A stretch of 64,000 bases of DNA from Athripsodes cinereus (GCA_947579605.1 OX388306.1:1984001-2048000), one strand, 5' to 3'; positions 9,831-21,089 are shown, counted from the stretch's first letter. Translations and numbers: made by a program. The notes: a model not told the origin generated them from the sequence alone.

Positions 9831-10139
9831 ATTAGTAGTTTGAATTGAACGGAATCTTTTTAAGACACCTCTATAATCTGCAACACTCTGTTTATGTTCC
9901 AAATAATACAGGCACATTGTACATTATATTAAGATGAACGTGTGAGAGTGTATGTTGGTGTGGGCGTGTTAACATGAGCATACACGCATGTTGTAACATT
10001 AATACCATCATTGGGTACCTAACCTCATATGAGATTATTGTTATTCTGTAACATATAGGTACGTACGAATTGTAATACTCAGTACTGATTGTACTATGGT
10101 CATACTTCGGACACAGTTTTATTATGTACTGTATTTTAA

Positions 10140-10990
10140 TCCATTGCATTGGTCTGCAACGAGTTTGGAGTTTCTTCTCATTTTCTCCTTATTTTCTGAG
10201 TTTCGATTTCCTTTTCCATTCCTCCCTATTTTCTGCTAGTCTCTAAAAATGAGTTTCAATTTCCTTTTCCATTCCTCCCTATTTTCTGATAGTCTCTAAA
10301 AATGAGTTTCGATTTCCTTTTCCATTCCTCCCTATTTTCGGCTAGTCTCTAAAAATGAGTTTCGATTTCCTTTTCCATTCCTCCCTATTTTCTGCTAGTC
10401 TCTAAAAATGAGTTTCAATTTCCTTTTCCATTCCTCCCTATTTTCTGCTAGTCTCTAAAAATGAGTTTCGATTTCCTTCTCCATTCCTCCCTATTTTCGG
10501 CCAGTCTCTAAAAATAAGATACACTTTTAGAGTCATATGTATCGCTTTCCTGGCGCTCTTGAAACGGTCTCAGTACTATGAAAAGGCGCCAACATCAAAT
10601 CATCCATCATTATTACTCTGGCTTCTTCAGATACTTTGTATGTGCCAAAATTCATGTCCTTCCTCACAATATCAATAAAGATGTCTCATGGTTAGCTACT
10701 ACTATTTCTACTTTCGGTCTTGCCCTTTGCGAAGAAGGCCTGGGTGACTAATCTAGTTTGTTCCTTGTTAGGTGATTTTTTTAAGGAGTTGCTTTAGAAT
10801 TAGATACACGTGTTCAAGCCACGTAGTTCTTGGACGTCCGCGCTTTCTTACACCCCTTTTCTCAGATAGATACATCCTCTTCGTCATCCTTTCATCGTGC
10901 ATTCGCTCAACATGTCCAAACTATCGTTACTTATTTACACGTATTCTATCTACAACACTCCTCTCGCATCTTAGATCATTCTCCTAATTT
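10140..10990 (-). pseudogene. LINE C-terminal region, antisense, with internal tandem expansion
   Basis: On the minus strand, 10985-10540 encodes scrambled but recognisable LINE C-terminal sequence: RRGVRKRG-like, TTWLEHVYLILK, then LLKKSPNKEQT. It is nearly identical to 24393-24845. The distal part, 10515-10140, encodes LAENREEWKRKSK-like residues and ends with ...CRPMQW. A second, older copy of the distal part is at 58215-58300. The 53-bp repeats at 10198-10515 lie inside this coding part. Confidence 0.65.
10198..10515. repeat. 53-bp tandem repeat, six copies
   Basis: Units start GAGTTTCGATTTCC or GAGTTTCAATTTCC at 10198, 10251, 10304, 10357, 10410 and 10463, each exactly 53 bp apart. Only a few substitutions separate copies, so the expansion is recent. 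The unit is not a multiple of three and so breaks the LINE frame that it expanded from. Confidence 0.95.
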
Positions 10991-11013
10991 AAATAGTTTC
11001 GTTCTTAAATTTT

Positions 11014-11221
11014 ATTCACTGTGTCGGTGTTTAGGTAGTAGAATTCCATATCGAAATAAATAAAACAAGCGTTGTATTCTACTATTGTTTTATTCGGTGA
11101 GAGAGATGTCTTTCGTCTTATAAGGACATTGTCAATATCTTTTTGACAATGTCCTTGTAAGACGAAAGACGTCTCTCTCACAGAATAAAGCAATAGTAGA
11201 ATAAAACGCTTGTTTTATTTA
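11014..11221 (+). mobile_element. HP retroposon, hairpin copy 2
   Basis: It begins ATTCACTGTGTCGGTG and is flanked by an exact 13-bp direct repeat, GTTCTTAAATTTT (11001-11013 and 11222-11234). Arms 11058-11135 and 11143-11220 are inverted copies of 78 bp with few mismatches, separated by a 7-nt loop. The head (11014-11057) is single-copy and matches the head of the copy at 8147. No protein is encoded. Confidence 0.85.
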
Positions 11222-11234
11222 GTTCTTAAATTTT

Positions 11235-12370
11235 GTTTTGTCGTAGATGCATCGTTAGCTTATTTGAGGTACGTTAATCAACAGTGTAAATGTATGATAA
11301 TTATTGTTATTCATTATTATTTATCATTTCGAAACCCAGAAAAAACCAAGCAAACTGATCTCCAGTACTATGCAAAACGCACAGCACGTGAAGATGCGTG
11401 AAAAATATCTTCCATAGTGCATGTGAAAGGGCACAATGGACACTCCAACAAGTGGGTGGCATGGTCTGTGTTGCACCACAGTCACACGCTCCAGATTCGT
11501 CTTGTAGGAAGCCCCATCGTTCTTTATTTTCACGGCAGTTTCCTACACCAGATCTTGGACGATTCAGGGTTTTCCATGTTTAGATAGTCTAGATCGCCTA
11601 CTGCAGCAAGAAGGAAACCTCCAAGTGGTGCTTCTGGAAGGTAACTAAATCTTATACACGAATGCAAACAGAATTTCAACTGTAAAGTTACCAAGAATCG
11701 AGCCTTCCAACACGAACCAGAAAAATCTTTTGAGATTACTGTTATATTATATCTACTCTTATATTGTTGAAGTAACACATGGGTATCATGTCGTTATTAT
11801 GCGCAGACAATGACAAAATGCGATCAGACTAGAAGGTTAACAACAGTTGTAATGCCTTTATAGGAGAAGGTATTATTATACAATATAACAAACTGGATCT
11901 ATTACATACATTGTTAAGCAGTTCTTATATGGAAGTAAGTATTATATCTCATATTATCTTCTTTTAAAGAGATTTTGTATACAATATATCGTAGATCACG
12001 TAGGTACTGTAAAATCTTTTGAAATTTCAATCCATATTATATATTACAAGTTCAATTGAGGCTATCAGTGCAAAAGTAGTGTAATCTCAGACTACTTTAG
12101 GAGATAATGAGGAATTAAAATTAGGCTTAACTTGTATGAAAAAATAATATTTTTGTGTACCTACATTATATTTTTATTGATTAATTTATTATGTAAAGGT
12201 GGCTTGCTCCACTATTGGATTGAAAGTTCATAATGTAAGGAATGTATTTAACACCAGAACCGTAACTAACAAAAAATGTGGGTCTTACTATTTTTGCGCT
12301 GATAGTCTCAATTGTAGTTGATTGCGCCCATAAAGTTCATCCACAAGATGCTGACGTCTTCTATAAGTCC
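11235..12370. other. Unassigned sequence
   Basis: There is moderately A/T-rich DNA with no convincing coding or repeat signal. The small frames at 11324-11778 have no recognisable motif. Confidence 0.4.
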
Positions 12371-12374
12371 TTCT

Positions 12375-12640
12375 TTCGTTATCATCATTCTCATCCCCAT
12401 CACATTACTGTCTCTTCTTGTTTTTCTTCAAGTAGGTACCGTGTTGAGTCCCCCCAACGTTGGCGATCACCTCGGCGAACCTAATCCTGTCCTACGCCGC
12501 TCGAAACACTCACCAACGCTGTCAATTTCGAATGTCGATCCATTCCCTTATATTTCGCAGCCAGGACATCTGTCCCCTACCAGATCGTTGACGTCCTACA
12601 ATTCCCCCTTACATTATCATTTGGAGAAGGTGGTATTTTT
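12375..12640 (-). pseudogene. LINE C-terminal tail, antisense
   Basis: GAGTCCCCCCAACGTTGGCG is the antisense of the VIANVGGT-type LINE C-terminus (compare 9690, 40410, 42840). CAGCCAGGACATCTG is the antisense of the conserved RRQMSWL segment. The 3' end of the element is toward 12375. It is disrupted by frameshifts. Confidence 0.65.
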
Positions 12641-12704
12641 CCCCACGTAGTACATGACCTAGATGTAAAATCTTCCGAAACTTAATAGTTGACAATAGCT
12701 CCTA

Positions 12705-12760
12705 TCTCTTTTGGGTTTATAACAAAACACAGATATATCTTTAAAAAAAAAACAACAATA
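12705..12760 (+). repeat. SINE1 3' end fragment
   Basis: TGGGTTTATAACAAAACACA then GATATATCTTT plus poly(A) match the last ~45 bp of SINE1 (compare 30312-30350). Confidence 0.6.
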
Positions 12761-12797
12761 TTTAAAACAAAATAAAAATTAGTAGCCCGTTTTATCC

Positions 12798-13045
12798 TGT
12801 GGAGCACCCGGTAAAGAATTAGTCTCCCACTGTTCCCCATAAGTTTTCGAGTGTCCTGTAAAAGGCAGGTGTTCGAAAAAATTAAGACATTTTACATTTT
12901 AAATTTAGCGATGAGGTTTGCCACCCATCTTGAATTTCTTGATTAATATTGGCATGGAGAGTACAGCTTGCATTTTTATTATATGCAGCTGGTCTGCTGG
13001 TTACCCCGCTTGTGGGATGTGTTGTGATGATATTATAGTAGTAAA
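12798..13045 (+). repeat. RepA, near full length
   Basis: It starts TGTGGAGCACCCGGTAAAG, continues with GTTTTCGAGTGTCCTG and GGCAGGTGTTCGAAAAAAT, then GATGAGGTTTGCCACCCATC, and ends with a GTGATGATATTATAGTAGTA tail. This is one of the most complete copies and defines the family's extent of about 250-260 bp. Confidence 0.85.
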
Positions 13046-13049
13046 AATA

Positions 13050-13490
13050 AGTAACTTTAAAAAAAACGAGCAGAAAAATATTTGCAATACAGAGTAGACT
13101 AGGTGTTTCCTAGAATTAATATTCTTATACACAAGACAATAATGTAAATTGCTAGTCACCTGAGCCAATGAACAACTTAATCGATACAATTAATACTAAT
13201 AGGTACATACATAGAACGTACGCACTACTATTGTTCTAGAATCTCACTACTTACAAAACACATTCAATACTGTTGTACAATGAGTTTCATAATATGCTAG
13301 TTTTTAAGGTAACACTTGATGCTTAGTTTCATTTGCAAAGAGCCCAGAATTCATATTTATTTTTCCTCAAGTATATGTTGAAATAACTTTGTTTCTCGGA
13401 TGTTTAAGTAGTCCAAGGACTCCTTTTTATCCGTTTATGCGACAATTTATTTATCTTTTCAACTCCCTCTAGTCTTTCAGTACCACTATG
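13050..13490. other. Unassigned A/T-rich sequence
   Basis: No gene or element is recognised. Confidence 0.4.
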
Positions 13491-13494
13491 ACAA

Positions 13495-13985
13495 TGTTGG
13501 CATCTCCACCCCTACCACGTCAGTGTGTGGAGGACCCGGCTGACGTAGTAGATCCTACCTTGAAACCCTCACATCCACGAATACCTACCTTAAAGTGTGC
13601 AGCGTTTGTGGCATTTAAAACACTTCCCCAAACCAGATGGGTCGAGGAGTGTCAATAGTCATCATACCCAGAATCATTTCCTCTTTTGCATCCGTCATCA
13701 AAGGACATTCCCAAAGGATATGTTCCGCATATTTAACTCCTGTCCTACATGTGCACCATGGATTATCAGAAAAGGCTAACTTCCCCAAGTATACCATCAA
13801 AATTATTATCTACATAGTTCTGTAACGCTTCTTTCGTGTGCACAGGATAAAAACTACCTTACTCCATTCAGAGCGCCTTTGCACCAATTGATTCACCTCT
13901 CCCCTCGACATTACAAGCGCTCTGATGCCGTTGTCATAGGAACGGTATTGTATTGATGAAAAGAGACGCCCAGACCGTCGAAGAA
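13495..13985 (-). pseudogene. Non-LTR retrotransposon ORF2 C-terminus, Jockey/R1-like (RNase H to zinc-knuckle region)
   Basis: The frame at 13615-13800 on the minus strand encodes YLGKLAFSDNPWCTCRTGVK then YAEHILWECPLMTDAKEE. The Cys-x-Cys, then HILWECP arrangement is the CCHC-like motif near the C-terminus of Jockey/R1/I-type ORF2 proteins. Upstream on the same strand (13800-13985) is a degraded continuation. A related fragment is at 43190-43300. It is broken by stops on both sides. Confidence 0.7.
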
Positions 13986-14489
13986 ACCTTTGTGAATGAA
14001 ATAACTGTGTTCTTTTCAGCTAATTACTACTAAACATCTTCAAAATATTGCTCTATTGAGTTTATTCCTAGATTGCGATAATATTATGTTCCAACTAACC
14101 CGATTTCCATTCTCAAATCGTTTACAAAATCTAGTATCTTTGCAATGAAACCTACATAATTTATTTATCTAATACATTACGGATTCTGTGTGAGGTGATT
14201 GTGATTTTTTTTGGGAGCGGCTCCAATGAATGTGACGGATTCCATCCTACATGATGGAAATTGGTGACTTCCGGAATGCCAATAATTAGGTATATTACGA
14301 AACTGACTCCATTTATTGTCTGCTATTGTTTTAAGCGTTTAATAATGATTGAATTAAAGTATCTAGTGATTGTGAAAAATTGTTTCGGGTCAGTGAATCA
14401 CATCGATTCATATAAATACATTCAATTTATCGGTCTTCGAGCCTTTTGAGTGAGCTGGTCTAGCTGGTGGAGCTGATCACCTGCAAATT

Positions 14490-15168
14490 CTCATTGATCC
14501 AGATATTTTAGTGGACTAGAATTTAGTTAAATCAATAAGAAGAAGTTCAACCCTTATTTTTGGGAATCAGAGATCTTTAAATCAAATTTCCCAATAAGAC
14601 AGATTGTTCAACTGAAGGCTGGTTGTTACAAAGGAGCTAAGTATCAAAAATTTAAAAACTTTGAGTTTATACTCCCGATTGGTGTTCTTGGTGTTACGAG
14701 CCTTCAATAATTTATCAATATCAAGTTATTATATTATCAGAACAAACTATCGTTTGCATGGAAATTCACTTCGTTCTACATATTTGAAATTTAAAACTCT
14801 TAAATCCAAAATTTATTTGAAATTTATAATGAATATTCATTAATTAAACAATCGATTTTTATATAGATATAAATAAATATAAGTAAGAAATAACATAACA
14901 TTTGCAAAACATTTCTTTAAATATTATTAATAGAAATATATATGTAAATGTTCTAATTTATGTAGCTATTTTTCTTTGTGTTTTTGTAATTTTTATTTCT
15001 GTTTAGTGTTTATGTGACGTGGTTAGTTGGACGAAATCACTATATAGTGATAATCTCGCCACTGCACATCATCACATTTTTTCTTATGTAATCTGCTCTG
15101 TTGATTTTGTTATAATTATGAATGATGATTTGCATGAAGAATAAAATAAATAAATAAAATAAGTAAAT
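14490..15168 (+). pseudogene. LINE ORF2 end with 3' UTR and (AATA)n tail
   Basis: A plus-strand frame at about 14715-14830 encodes RTNYRLHGNSLRSTYLKFKT, the degenerate end of a non-LTR ORF2. It is followed by an A/T-rich spacer and a 3' UTR (15018-15150) with GTGGTTAGTTGGACGAAATC and AATCTCGCCACTGCACATC. It terminates in AATAAATAAATAAA. The same 3' UTR recurs at 22070-22170 (partial) and 23600-23745. Confidence 0.6.
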
Positions 15169-15169
15169 G

Positions 15170-15905
15170 TGCTGTTTTTACAGTTTCGATGATCTTAGAT
15201 CAATGAAGATTTGTAGGCAAACCTCTCTTAGGTATATTGGTAGAGACATCTCATAAATTTTACATTGGTTTTATGATATGTATATTTTAAATCAAACATC
15301 GAAATGCAATGACGTCATTAGGCTGTGAGTCTGATAGTGTGTAGAACAAACTTACACAGGTACAGCCGTTTGTATTTATTGACAGGCAAAGTTCCTACAA
15401 GTTTTAATGTACAGATAATGTTAAGTAGAGACAATAATATGAATATGTAATATTTTATTTATACATGTAGCTATACGGTTCAGTAAGTATGTAGGTAGGT
15501 ACTTACCTAATGATATAATCATTTTTGACAAGTTTAAACAACAGGTTGCTCTGTCTGTCTTAAGCAAGTTTGTTTGTTATATTATTATATTGTATACTCG
15601 CACTAGTCTTTTTACCAAGCATTTATTTTTTATTTTAACATACATAGGTATACAGCTTTTCCGTAGACTTACATAATCTATTCATTGTTTTTTTCCTGTG
15701 GGGCTGCCCCTGGCTCACTCATCTGGGATCATTATTGGGAGCTCATGATAGTGTGTGATAGTAAGAAAAAGTGATAAGACCATACGTGTGATGTCAAATG
15801 TTGATGTAGTGTAAGGAGGGAAATAAAAAACTTTTCATTTCATTTCATTTTAACTTAAATATCAAAAATAACATTGACACAGTATTAAAAAAATATATAA
15901 AGTAT
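15170..15905. other. Unassigned sequence with possible retroelement end
   Basis: Mostly A/T-rich. At 15690-15855 a stretch (CTGTGGGGCTGCCCCTGG to TTTCATTTCATTTCATTTT) has the look of a LINE 3' end with a pentamer tail, but no partner copy is in the window. Confidence 0.3.
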
Positions 15906-15914
15906 TAAAGGCTC

Positions 15915-16255
15915 TAAAACTGTATCTCAAATGGGGAAGGCAGAGAGAACGGAATGCCATCTAAATCTATCCTTACAGACCTCTTTCGCTTCTTCTACAC
16001 TCATGCAATTTCTCATGCACGCACGTCGATTTCTTCTACTCAATACATGGCAGTCTTTGAGAATTTGATCTATGTGATCAAGTCACGTTGTACTTAGACG
16101 ATAGTACTTCCTCACACTACTTGTCCAGGCAAATATATCCTCTTTGTCATCCTATCCTTATCCATTCATTTCACTTGATCAAAGCATCGTAATTTATTTA
16201 TATTTTTTTTATCCACAACACTCTTGTTGCATCCTCTTATTTTTTATAAATTCTT
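15915..16255 (-). pseudogene. LINE C-terminus, antisense
   Basis: ATGGGGAAGGCAGAGAGAAC at the left is the antisense 3' end. Further right, TGATCAAGTCACG is the antisense of the TWLDHV segment, AATATATCCTCTTTGTCATC of the DDKEDIY-like segment, and CATCGTAATTTATTTA of the NKLRWFGH segment. These are conserved blocks of the LINE ORF2 end also seen at 24393-24845 and 51915-52340. Many stops and frameshifts. Confidence 0.65.
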
Positions 16256-16564
16256 ATTTCATTCTTATTGAAAAATTAACAAAAAGCTGCCCTTAAAAGT
16301 AAAAGTATATACTTAGATTTTCGCACATACACACATTTTAACTTGGTGAAATATTTATTTGATATACTTCGTACAACTTATCAACTCTTGCTTATAGCAA
16401 TAACTACATTTTATACAGTAATATAATATATATTATAGGCAAAGCTGTCCTATCGATAAGTTCAATTTATTTATAACATCAAACACGTACATATAAAAAA
16501 AATCATATTATTAAGTATAATAATTTTAACAATATGATTCAACGGACACCTCATCAGTACAAGT

Positions 16565-16800
16565 AACCTATTGTGCTAACTTCCTTTAGAAGGATAAAGA
16601 AGGTTGCTGTTAGCTGATGTACTCAACAGATATCGAACATAATAGTTTGTAACAGGAATTAGTAGACCTTCCATGGGTAGGTATAGTGCACTTAAACGAG
16701 CTTTAGGCGATTTGTAATCATCGGGATACTCATCCTGTTTCATAGTAAAGAAAGTTTGCGCAATCGATTGGTTTTGCAATATTCGTAGAATCTTCACTCA
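16565..16800. repeat. Dispersed repeat, family U copy 1
   Basis: It shares CCATGGGTA, GTGCACTT, CAGTTTGC-like and ATTGGTTTTGC blocks with 19420-19650 in the same order and spacing. The open frame at 16576-16797 (minus) and its counterpart at 19411-19689 may reflect an old coding remnant, but no protein family is recognised. Confidence 0.5.
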
Positions 16801-17319
16801 CGCAAATGTGATAAATTGAGTTAAATTTGAAAACAACTTTTAACAAAAAGTATTAGGATATTTGTTTAAAAGTAGACGCGAAATCATCTATCTATACCAT
16901 AAAGGCATAGAACCAGAGACCAATTTACCAACGACTTATTTGCGATAGGTTAATATTACAGAATCGTATACTAATGAATCGTTTGTACTATCTCTGGTCC
17001 TTATCTGATAGTACCTACGTACCAATGATTCGTTGTGAGTATTTTTCTCAGTGCACTAGAGAGGTATTACAACACTGCATGCGATAAAAAATAGACATGC
17101 AAGTTGTCCTCTATATATGTCAATAAAAAGACATTCTGGATGAGTGTTTCATTTTTTGTTTTTTATTATCTAAATTTAAAAATGAACTTTCATAATGTTT
17201 CCACTTCGAAAATCGAAAAGTGAGTAATAAAGTAATTTGTCTAATAAAATACTTTGCCTTTAGAAGGAAAAATGATTATTCGCATATATTTTGACATATA
17301 TGAATTGAGTGATATTATT

Positions 17320-17405
17320 TGTAAGTTTTCAAGTGTTCTGAAAAAGGCAATTATTCTTATGACATAACGAATTAGTCATTTAAGATCTTCAATAATGAAG
17401 TTATT
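17320..17405 (+). repeat. RepA fragment, degenerate
   Basis: GTAAGTTTTCAAGTGTTCTG then AAAAAGGCAATTATTCTTAT match the 5' part of RepA with several changes. Confidence 0.5.
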
Positions 17406-17554
17406 TGGTATACCACACATTTGAAATATCTTTTTATTAATTATAGGCACTAAGAGGATTATTAGTATGTTTATTACGTTCGGTTAGTCTCCTGGTGGGA
17501 GATGCTGAATATGCAGTATCTGAAGATAGCAGGTGAACTAATTGTAGATACAAT

Positions 17555-17632
17555 AAACATACATAAAACATACATACAATAAACATACAATAAACATACA
17601 TACAATAAACATACAATAAACATACATAAACA
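17555..17632. repeat. Short tandem repeat (ACATACAATAAAC)n
   Basis: Alternating ACATACAATAA and ACATACATACAATAA units run for about 75 bp. Confidence 0.85.
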
Positions 17633-17984
17633 ACACACTTAGAGACAATATATTGAAATCGACTAAGTGATAATTATAACCTATTAACATTTGTACAAGC
17701 ATGACTGTTGTTAGTTCAGTGTAATAACTACCTATCTATGTATATATCTTATAAAACTGTGTAAATATAAATGTCAGGTTTCGCTCTTGACACACCTATT
17801 GAATATTATTATTTCGTTGATGTTCTTTTTATGGAATGTTAATACTGTACAATAATAATATTATAATGTTTGAGTCGATGAAAAATATTTTTACGTATCA
17901 GTATTCGGTAGGTATTTTACAAAATACATTATGTCGTATGAATTCTATTTTATCTAAGCTCACTTTATGGTAAAATATGTTTAT

Positions 17985-18070
17985 CAAACATTGTTTTAGG
18001 TTTACTGGAAGACATTACTCGAGGCAATGTGTACGTTTCTTGTATAAAATATTTTTTACAATAAAGTGTT
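17985..18070 (+). repeat. Dispersed repeat 3' end, family V copy 1
   Basis: TTACTGGAAGACATTACTCG, GGCAATGTGTA, then CAATAAAGTGTTTATTATTA matches 44812-44900. The AATAAAG close to the end suggests a LINE 3' UTR. Confidence 0.5.
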
Positions 18071-18299
18071 TATTATTAGTATTTATTAAACAAAGCGTTA
18101 AAAAGAAAGAATACTTTTTATCAGTAGATAAGTAAACTTGTTTGTTTTTTAAGGCTTTCTTTACACGCGACAATCTTTTTTATTTATTACATCTATATCT
18201 TATAATAAAAACCATACTATAATAAACTTTGTGTGGTGAAATAAATATGGTTTCCTCTGTGCTATAAAAAAATAAGTCATTCAGGACGTTAAAGAAAAA

Positions 18300-18455
18300 G
18301 CACAATGGTATTGCAGGAGAAGAAAAATATCCGAGACTGGATAGGCGTTCGAGGAGTGGAGGAATTTCTTGGAATGGTGGGAGAAAAGAAGGCAGCCATT
18401 CAAGTGGTCGCCGACATTAGGATTACCTGACATGGCTCAGGAAAAATAATTCAAA
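18300..18455 (+). pseudogene. LINE C-terminal tail
   Basis: The plus strand encodes RRRRNIRDWIGVRGVEEFLG, then VGEKKAAIQVVADIR, matching the W-x-GI/V, EEL.., VVADV end of the (GAA)n-tailed LINE family. It has a short open segment and no upstream parts. Confidence 0.65.
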
Positions 18456-18589
18456 ATGCATTGTAAGTATTGTCATTTAGTTAAATATAGTAAATATGTT
18501 AGTTGTTATGTTTTCCTGCCTCTTACTAGACACTTAGAAACTATTAAACAAGACATAATACATGACAGAGGTCAGCTTTTCTGATTTTA

Positions 18590-18860
18590 TTTCACCACAT
18601 GGTTCTGTCGATTGCATCCTCATGGGAAACATCGCAGTTTCGCATGTATTGTCTCACTACTTCATGCCATCAGCGCTTTGGTCTTCCTCTTGGCCTCTTA
18701 CCAGTAACCACGATACATTTTCCTTTATTGCCCACTTACTCAGTTCCGCATGTCTTGTCTCACTACTTCCCGCCATCTACACTTTGGCCTTCCTCTTGGC
18801 ATCTTTCCAGCAACCTCGACACATTGTGCTTTATTGCCCTCATAATCAGGTAGTCTCCTA
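18590..18860 (-). pseudogene. LINE C-terminus with tandem duplication
   Basis: Read on the minus strand, 18740-18600 encodes KCIVVTGKRPRGRPKR (with frame slips), then WHEVVRQYMRN and HEDAIDRTMW, the RGRP...DR-W end common to many LINE ORF2 proteins. The same ~105-bp unit is repeated at 18747-18850 with divergence. No reverse transcriptase part is present. Confidence 0.7.
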
Positions 18861-19410
18861 GCCAAATTTCCGTTTCATCGGTATCTGCTCTCCTGTATTT
18901 TATCAGAGATATCCCGCACACTCAGATTCTCACGAATGTATGAATTTAAGATTTTATCAAGCCTTGTGACCCCGCACATCCATCTTCATATCGTCATTTT
19001 AGTGGTTTGTAGGTACAGCACGCACGTGTTTTATAGATGTGTTCCATAACATTTCTGTTAACGATATAATTGAAATAACATGCTTGGTAATATAATATGT
19101 GTAATTTTACCTCCTCCACTGTAAAATATGATCCAAATAAATGTAATAAAGTCCAATCACAAAATTTTATCTCGCTTGAATCTAATCGAATGATCTAAAA
19201 AGATCAACAAAATATAGCAATCAAATAAATCTACACACGATCAAATAAGATCTTAAGATTGACAAATTAATTAATTCACTCACAAATTACATTAACGACA
19301 CTAAAAACAAACGAAATAACAATTCTAAATAAATATTTGTGAGAGTTTAAAATACATATAAATCTGTATGTGAAGTTCACCATAGAAAATAAATGTGGAA
19401 ATTAAGAATA
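18860..19410. other. Unassigned, partly LINE-derived
   Basis: 18860-18970 continues the antisense LINE (CTCCTGTATTTTATCAGAGA). The rest is A/T-rich with nothing recognised. Confidence 0.35.
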
Positions 19411-19419
19411 TTAATCCAC

Positions 19420-19650
19420 AAACACTTTCTGCAACTGTTTGTGCAAACACCTTTTAGTAGGGAACAGGGAAGGTGTTGCGATTCTTAGATTGCTGGGATT
19501 GGTGAACGTACCATGGGTAAAGTGCACTTGAACCAGCCAAGCCGATTCTAAGCATCGGAACACCTTTTTGTGTCTGCCTAAAGGGAGTTTGCACAGTCTA
19601 TTGGTTGTGCATACGAAGAATCTGTATATGGCATCTGCTGATCCGCTGGT
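19420..19650. repeat. Dispersed repeat, family U copy 2
   Basis: It matches 16565-16800 in block order (CCATGGGTAAAGTGCACTTG, GGGAGTTTGCACAGTC, TATTGGTTGTGCATACGAAG). The minus-strand frame is open for 92 codons but unrecognised. Confidence 0.5.
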
Positions 19651-20355
19651 TGCCCCAATAGTAGTAGATATTAGATTTAGTAAGATCACACGAATGTTTT
19701 AAAAAAAATATTTCCTTTCGTGTTTTGTGGCATTCTGTATTGAAATTATGTAAAAATTAACAAGAATGAAACATTAAATTTGTTGCACTTTTTTGCCATT
19801 ATTTAAGAAAGTGTGTACTTATGTTACATACGAAATAATTATCGACAATTTGACAAAATTTTCTTGTTCAATATGGGTATAAAAGCTAGTAAAATAATAA
19901 AATAAAATGAGAAACAGAAATTATAATAAGGTTACTACATTGAAAACAAAAAAAAACACACAATAACATAAATTGACAAAAGCATTTTTATGTTAAGTTT
20001 ATGTTAAATGAATTAGGAGATACAATATGTTGATAAGATGGAACAAATTATAACATTGATGGCTGTTTTTGTATAAATATTTAGTTTATTTTATATTATG
20101 TTTATGAACGTAAATAAAAGTGCCAACATTAAAATATACATAGAGCCTCTGATTTTATCGACTGGATATTCTGATCGCCTGTTCATGACAGCAATAAAAA
20201 TTTTATCTTTTTAATAAAAATAAAAATTGTTATAATAAAAATAAAATTTCATAGGTGCTTCCTTTATGATAATATCACTGGTTTCGTAGCATCTATTCAT
20301 ATTGGTATTTCGTGGTGCATTTTATTTTCATATTTTAAGTTTTAATCACAATTTT
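19651..20355. other. Unassigned A/T-rich sequence
   Basis: Nothing recognised beyond short A/T runs. Confidence 0.4.
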
Positions 20356-20358
20356 TAA

Positions 20359-20495
20359 TGATTTTGTTGCTAGCTTGGAACAATAAGACAGTGGTTTCAA
20401 GGGAATCAAACATTTTTTTAGCATCATTTTGTTGCTAGCTTAGAATAATAAGTAGTTTCAAGGGAATGATATATTTTTAGCATTTTTATAGGCCG
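20359..20495. repeat. ~70-bp tandem duplication
   Basis: TTTTGTTGCTAGCTTGGAAC...TTTCAAGGGAATCAAACATT is followed directly by a second version starting TTTTGTTGCTAGCTTAGAAT. Two copies, diverged. Confidence 0.75.
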
Positions 20496-20679
20496 ATAAA
20501 ATTGTCTAAATGAGGGAAAAAAGGTGTGTTTTAGTTGCCTCAAAACCGATAAGAATATAAATTTTTAGAAGAGGCCTGTATCCAGCAGTTGAAATATAAG
20601 AATAAGCAGACGGTTCGGGTATTGGTAGATTGGAGCAGAAAGTGAAAGTGAAGGAAATCTAACATATTTCGATCTTTTC

Positions 20680-20720
20680 ACAAGAAAGATGTCTTTCGTC
20701 TACAATGTTCTCCTTGTTTG
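20680..20720 (-). repeat. HP retroposon fragment
   Basis: AGAAAGATGTCTTTCGTCT followed by ACAATGTTCTCC is an internal fragment of HP, minus orientation. Confidence 0.45.
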
Positions 20721-20729
20721 TTATAAATA

Positions 20730-20938
20730 AATTAGTTAATTATGTACTATACCACTTAAATTTTTTAAAAAACACTACCGGTTTCAACGCTCAGATGCGT
20801 TATTGACGAGTGTTATACTAAAACTAAAACTATTTAGTTTTAGTATAACACTCGTCAGTTGAGCAACTAACATCTGAGCGTTGAAACCGGTAGTGTTTTT
20901 TAAAAAAATTAAGTGGTGTAGTACATAATTAACTAATT
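20730..20938. mobile_element. Fold-back element with nested inverted repeats
   Basis: Outer arms 20730-20797 and 20871-20938 are inverted copies (68 bp, about two to three mismatches or gaps), containing ACACTACCGGTTTCAACGC. Inner arms 20804-20828 and 20833-20857 form a second perfect 25-bp inverted repeat with a 4-nt loop. The flanks TTATAAAT and TTATAATT may be a target duplication. There is no coding capacity. Confidence 0.8.
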
Positions 20939-21089
20939 CCTTATAATTAAAAATGTTTCGTGATTACCACATAGTAAGTGCCAACAAAATCAAACAAAAA
21001 ATAAATAAATTACTCTAAATTTAACTTAGGTAATAACTCTAAATTTGAATTGTAGTTTTTGATCATCTCGTCTGTTTGTATTTGTTGTC

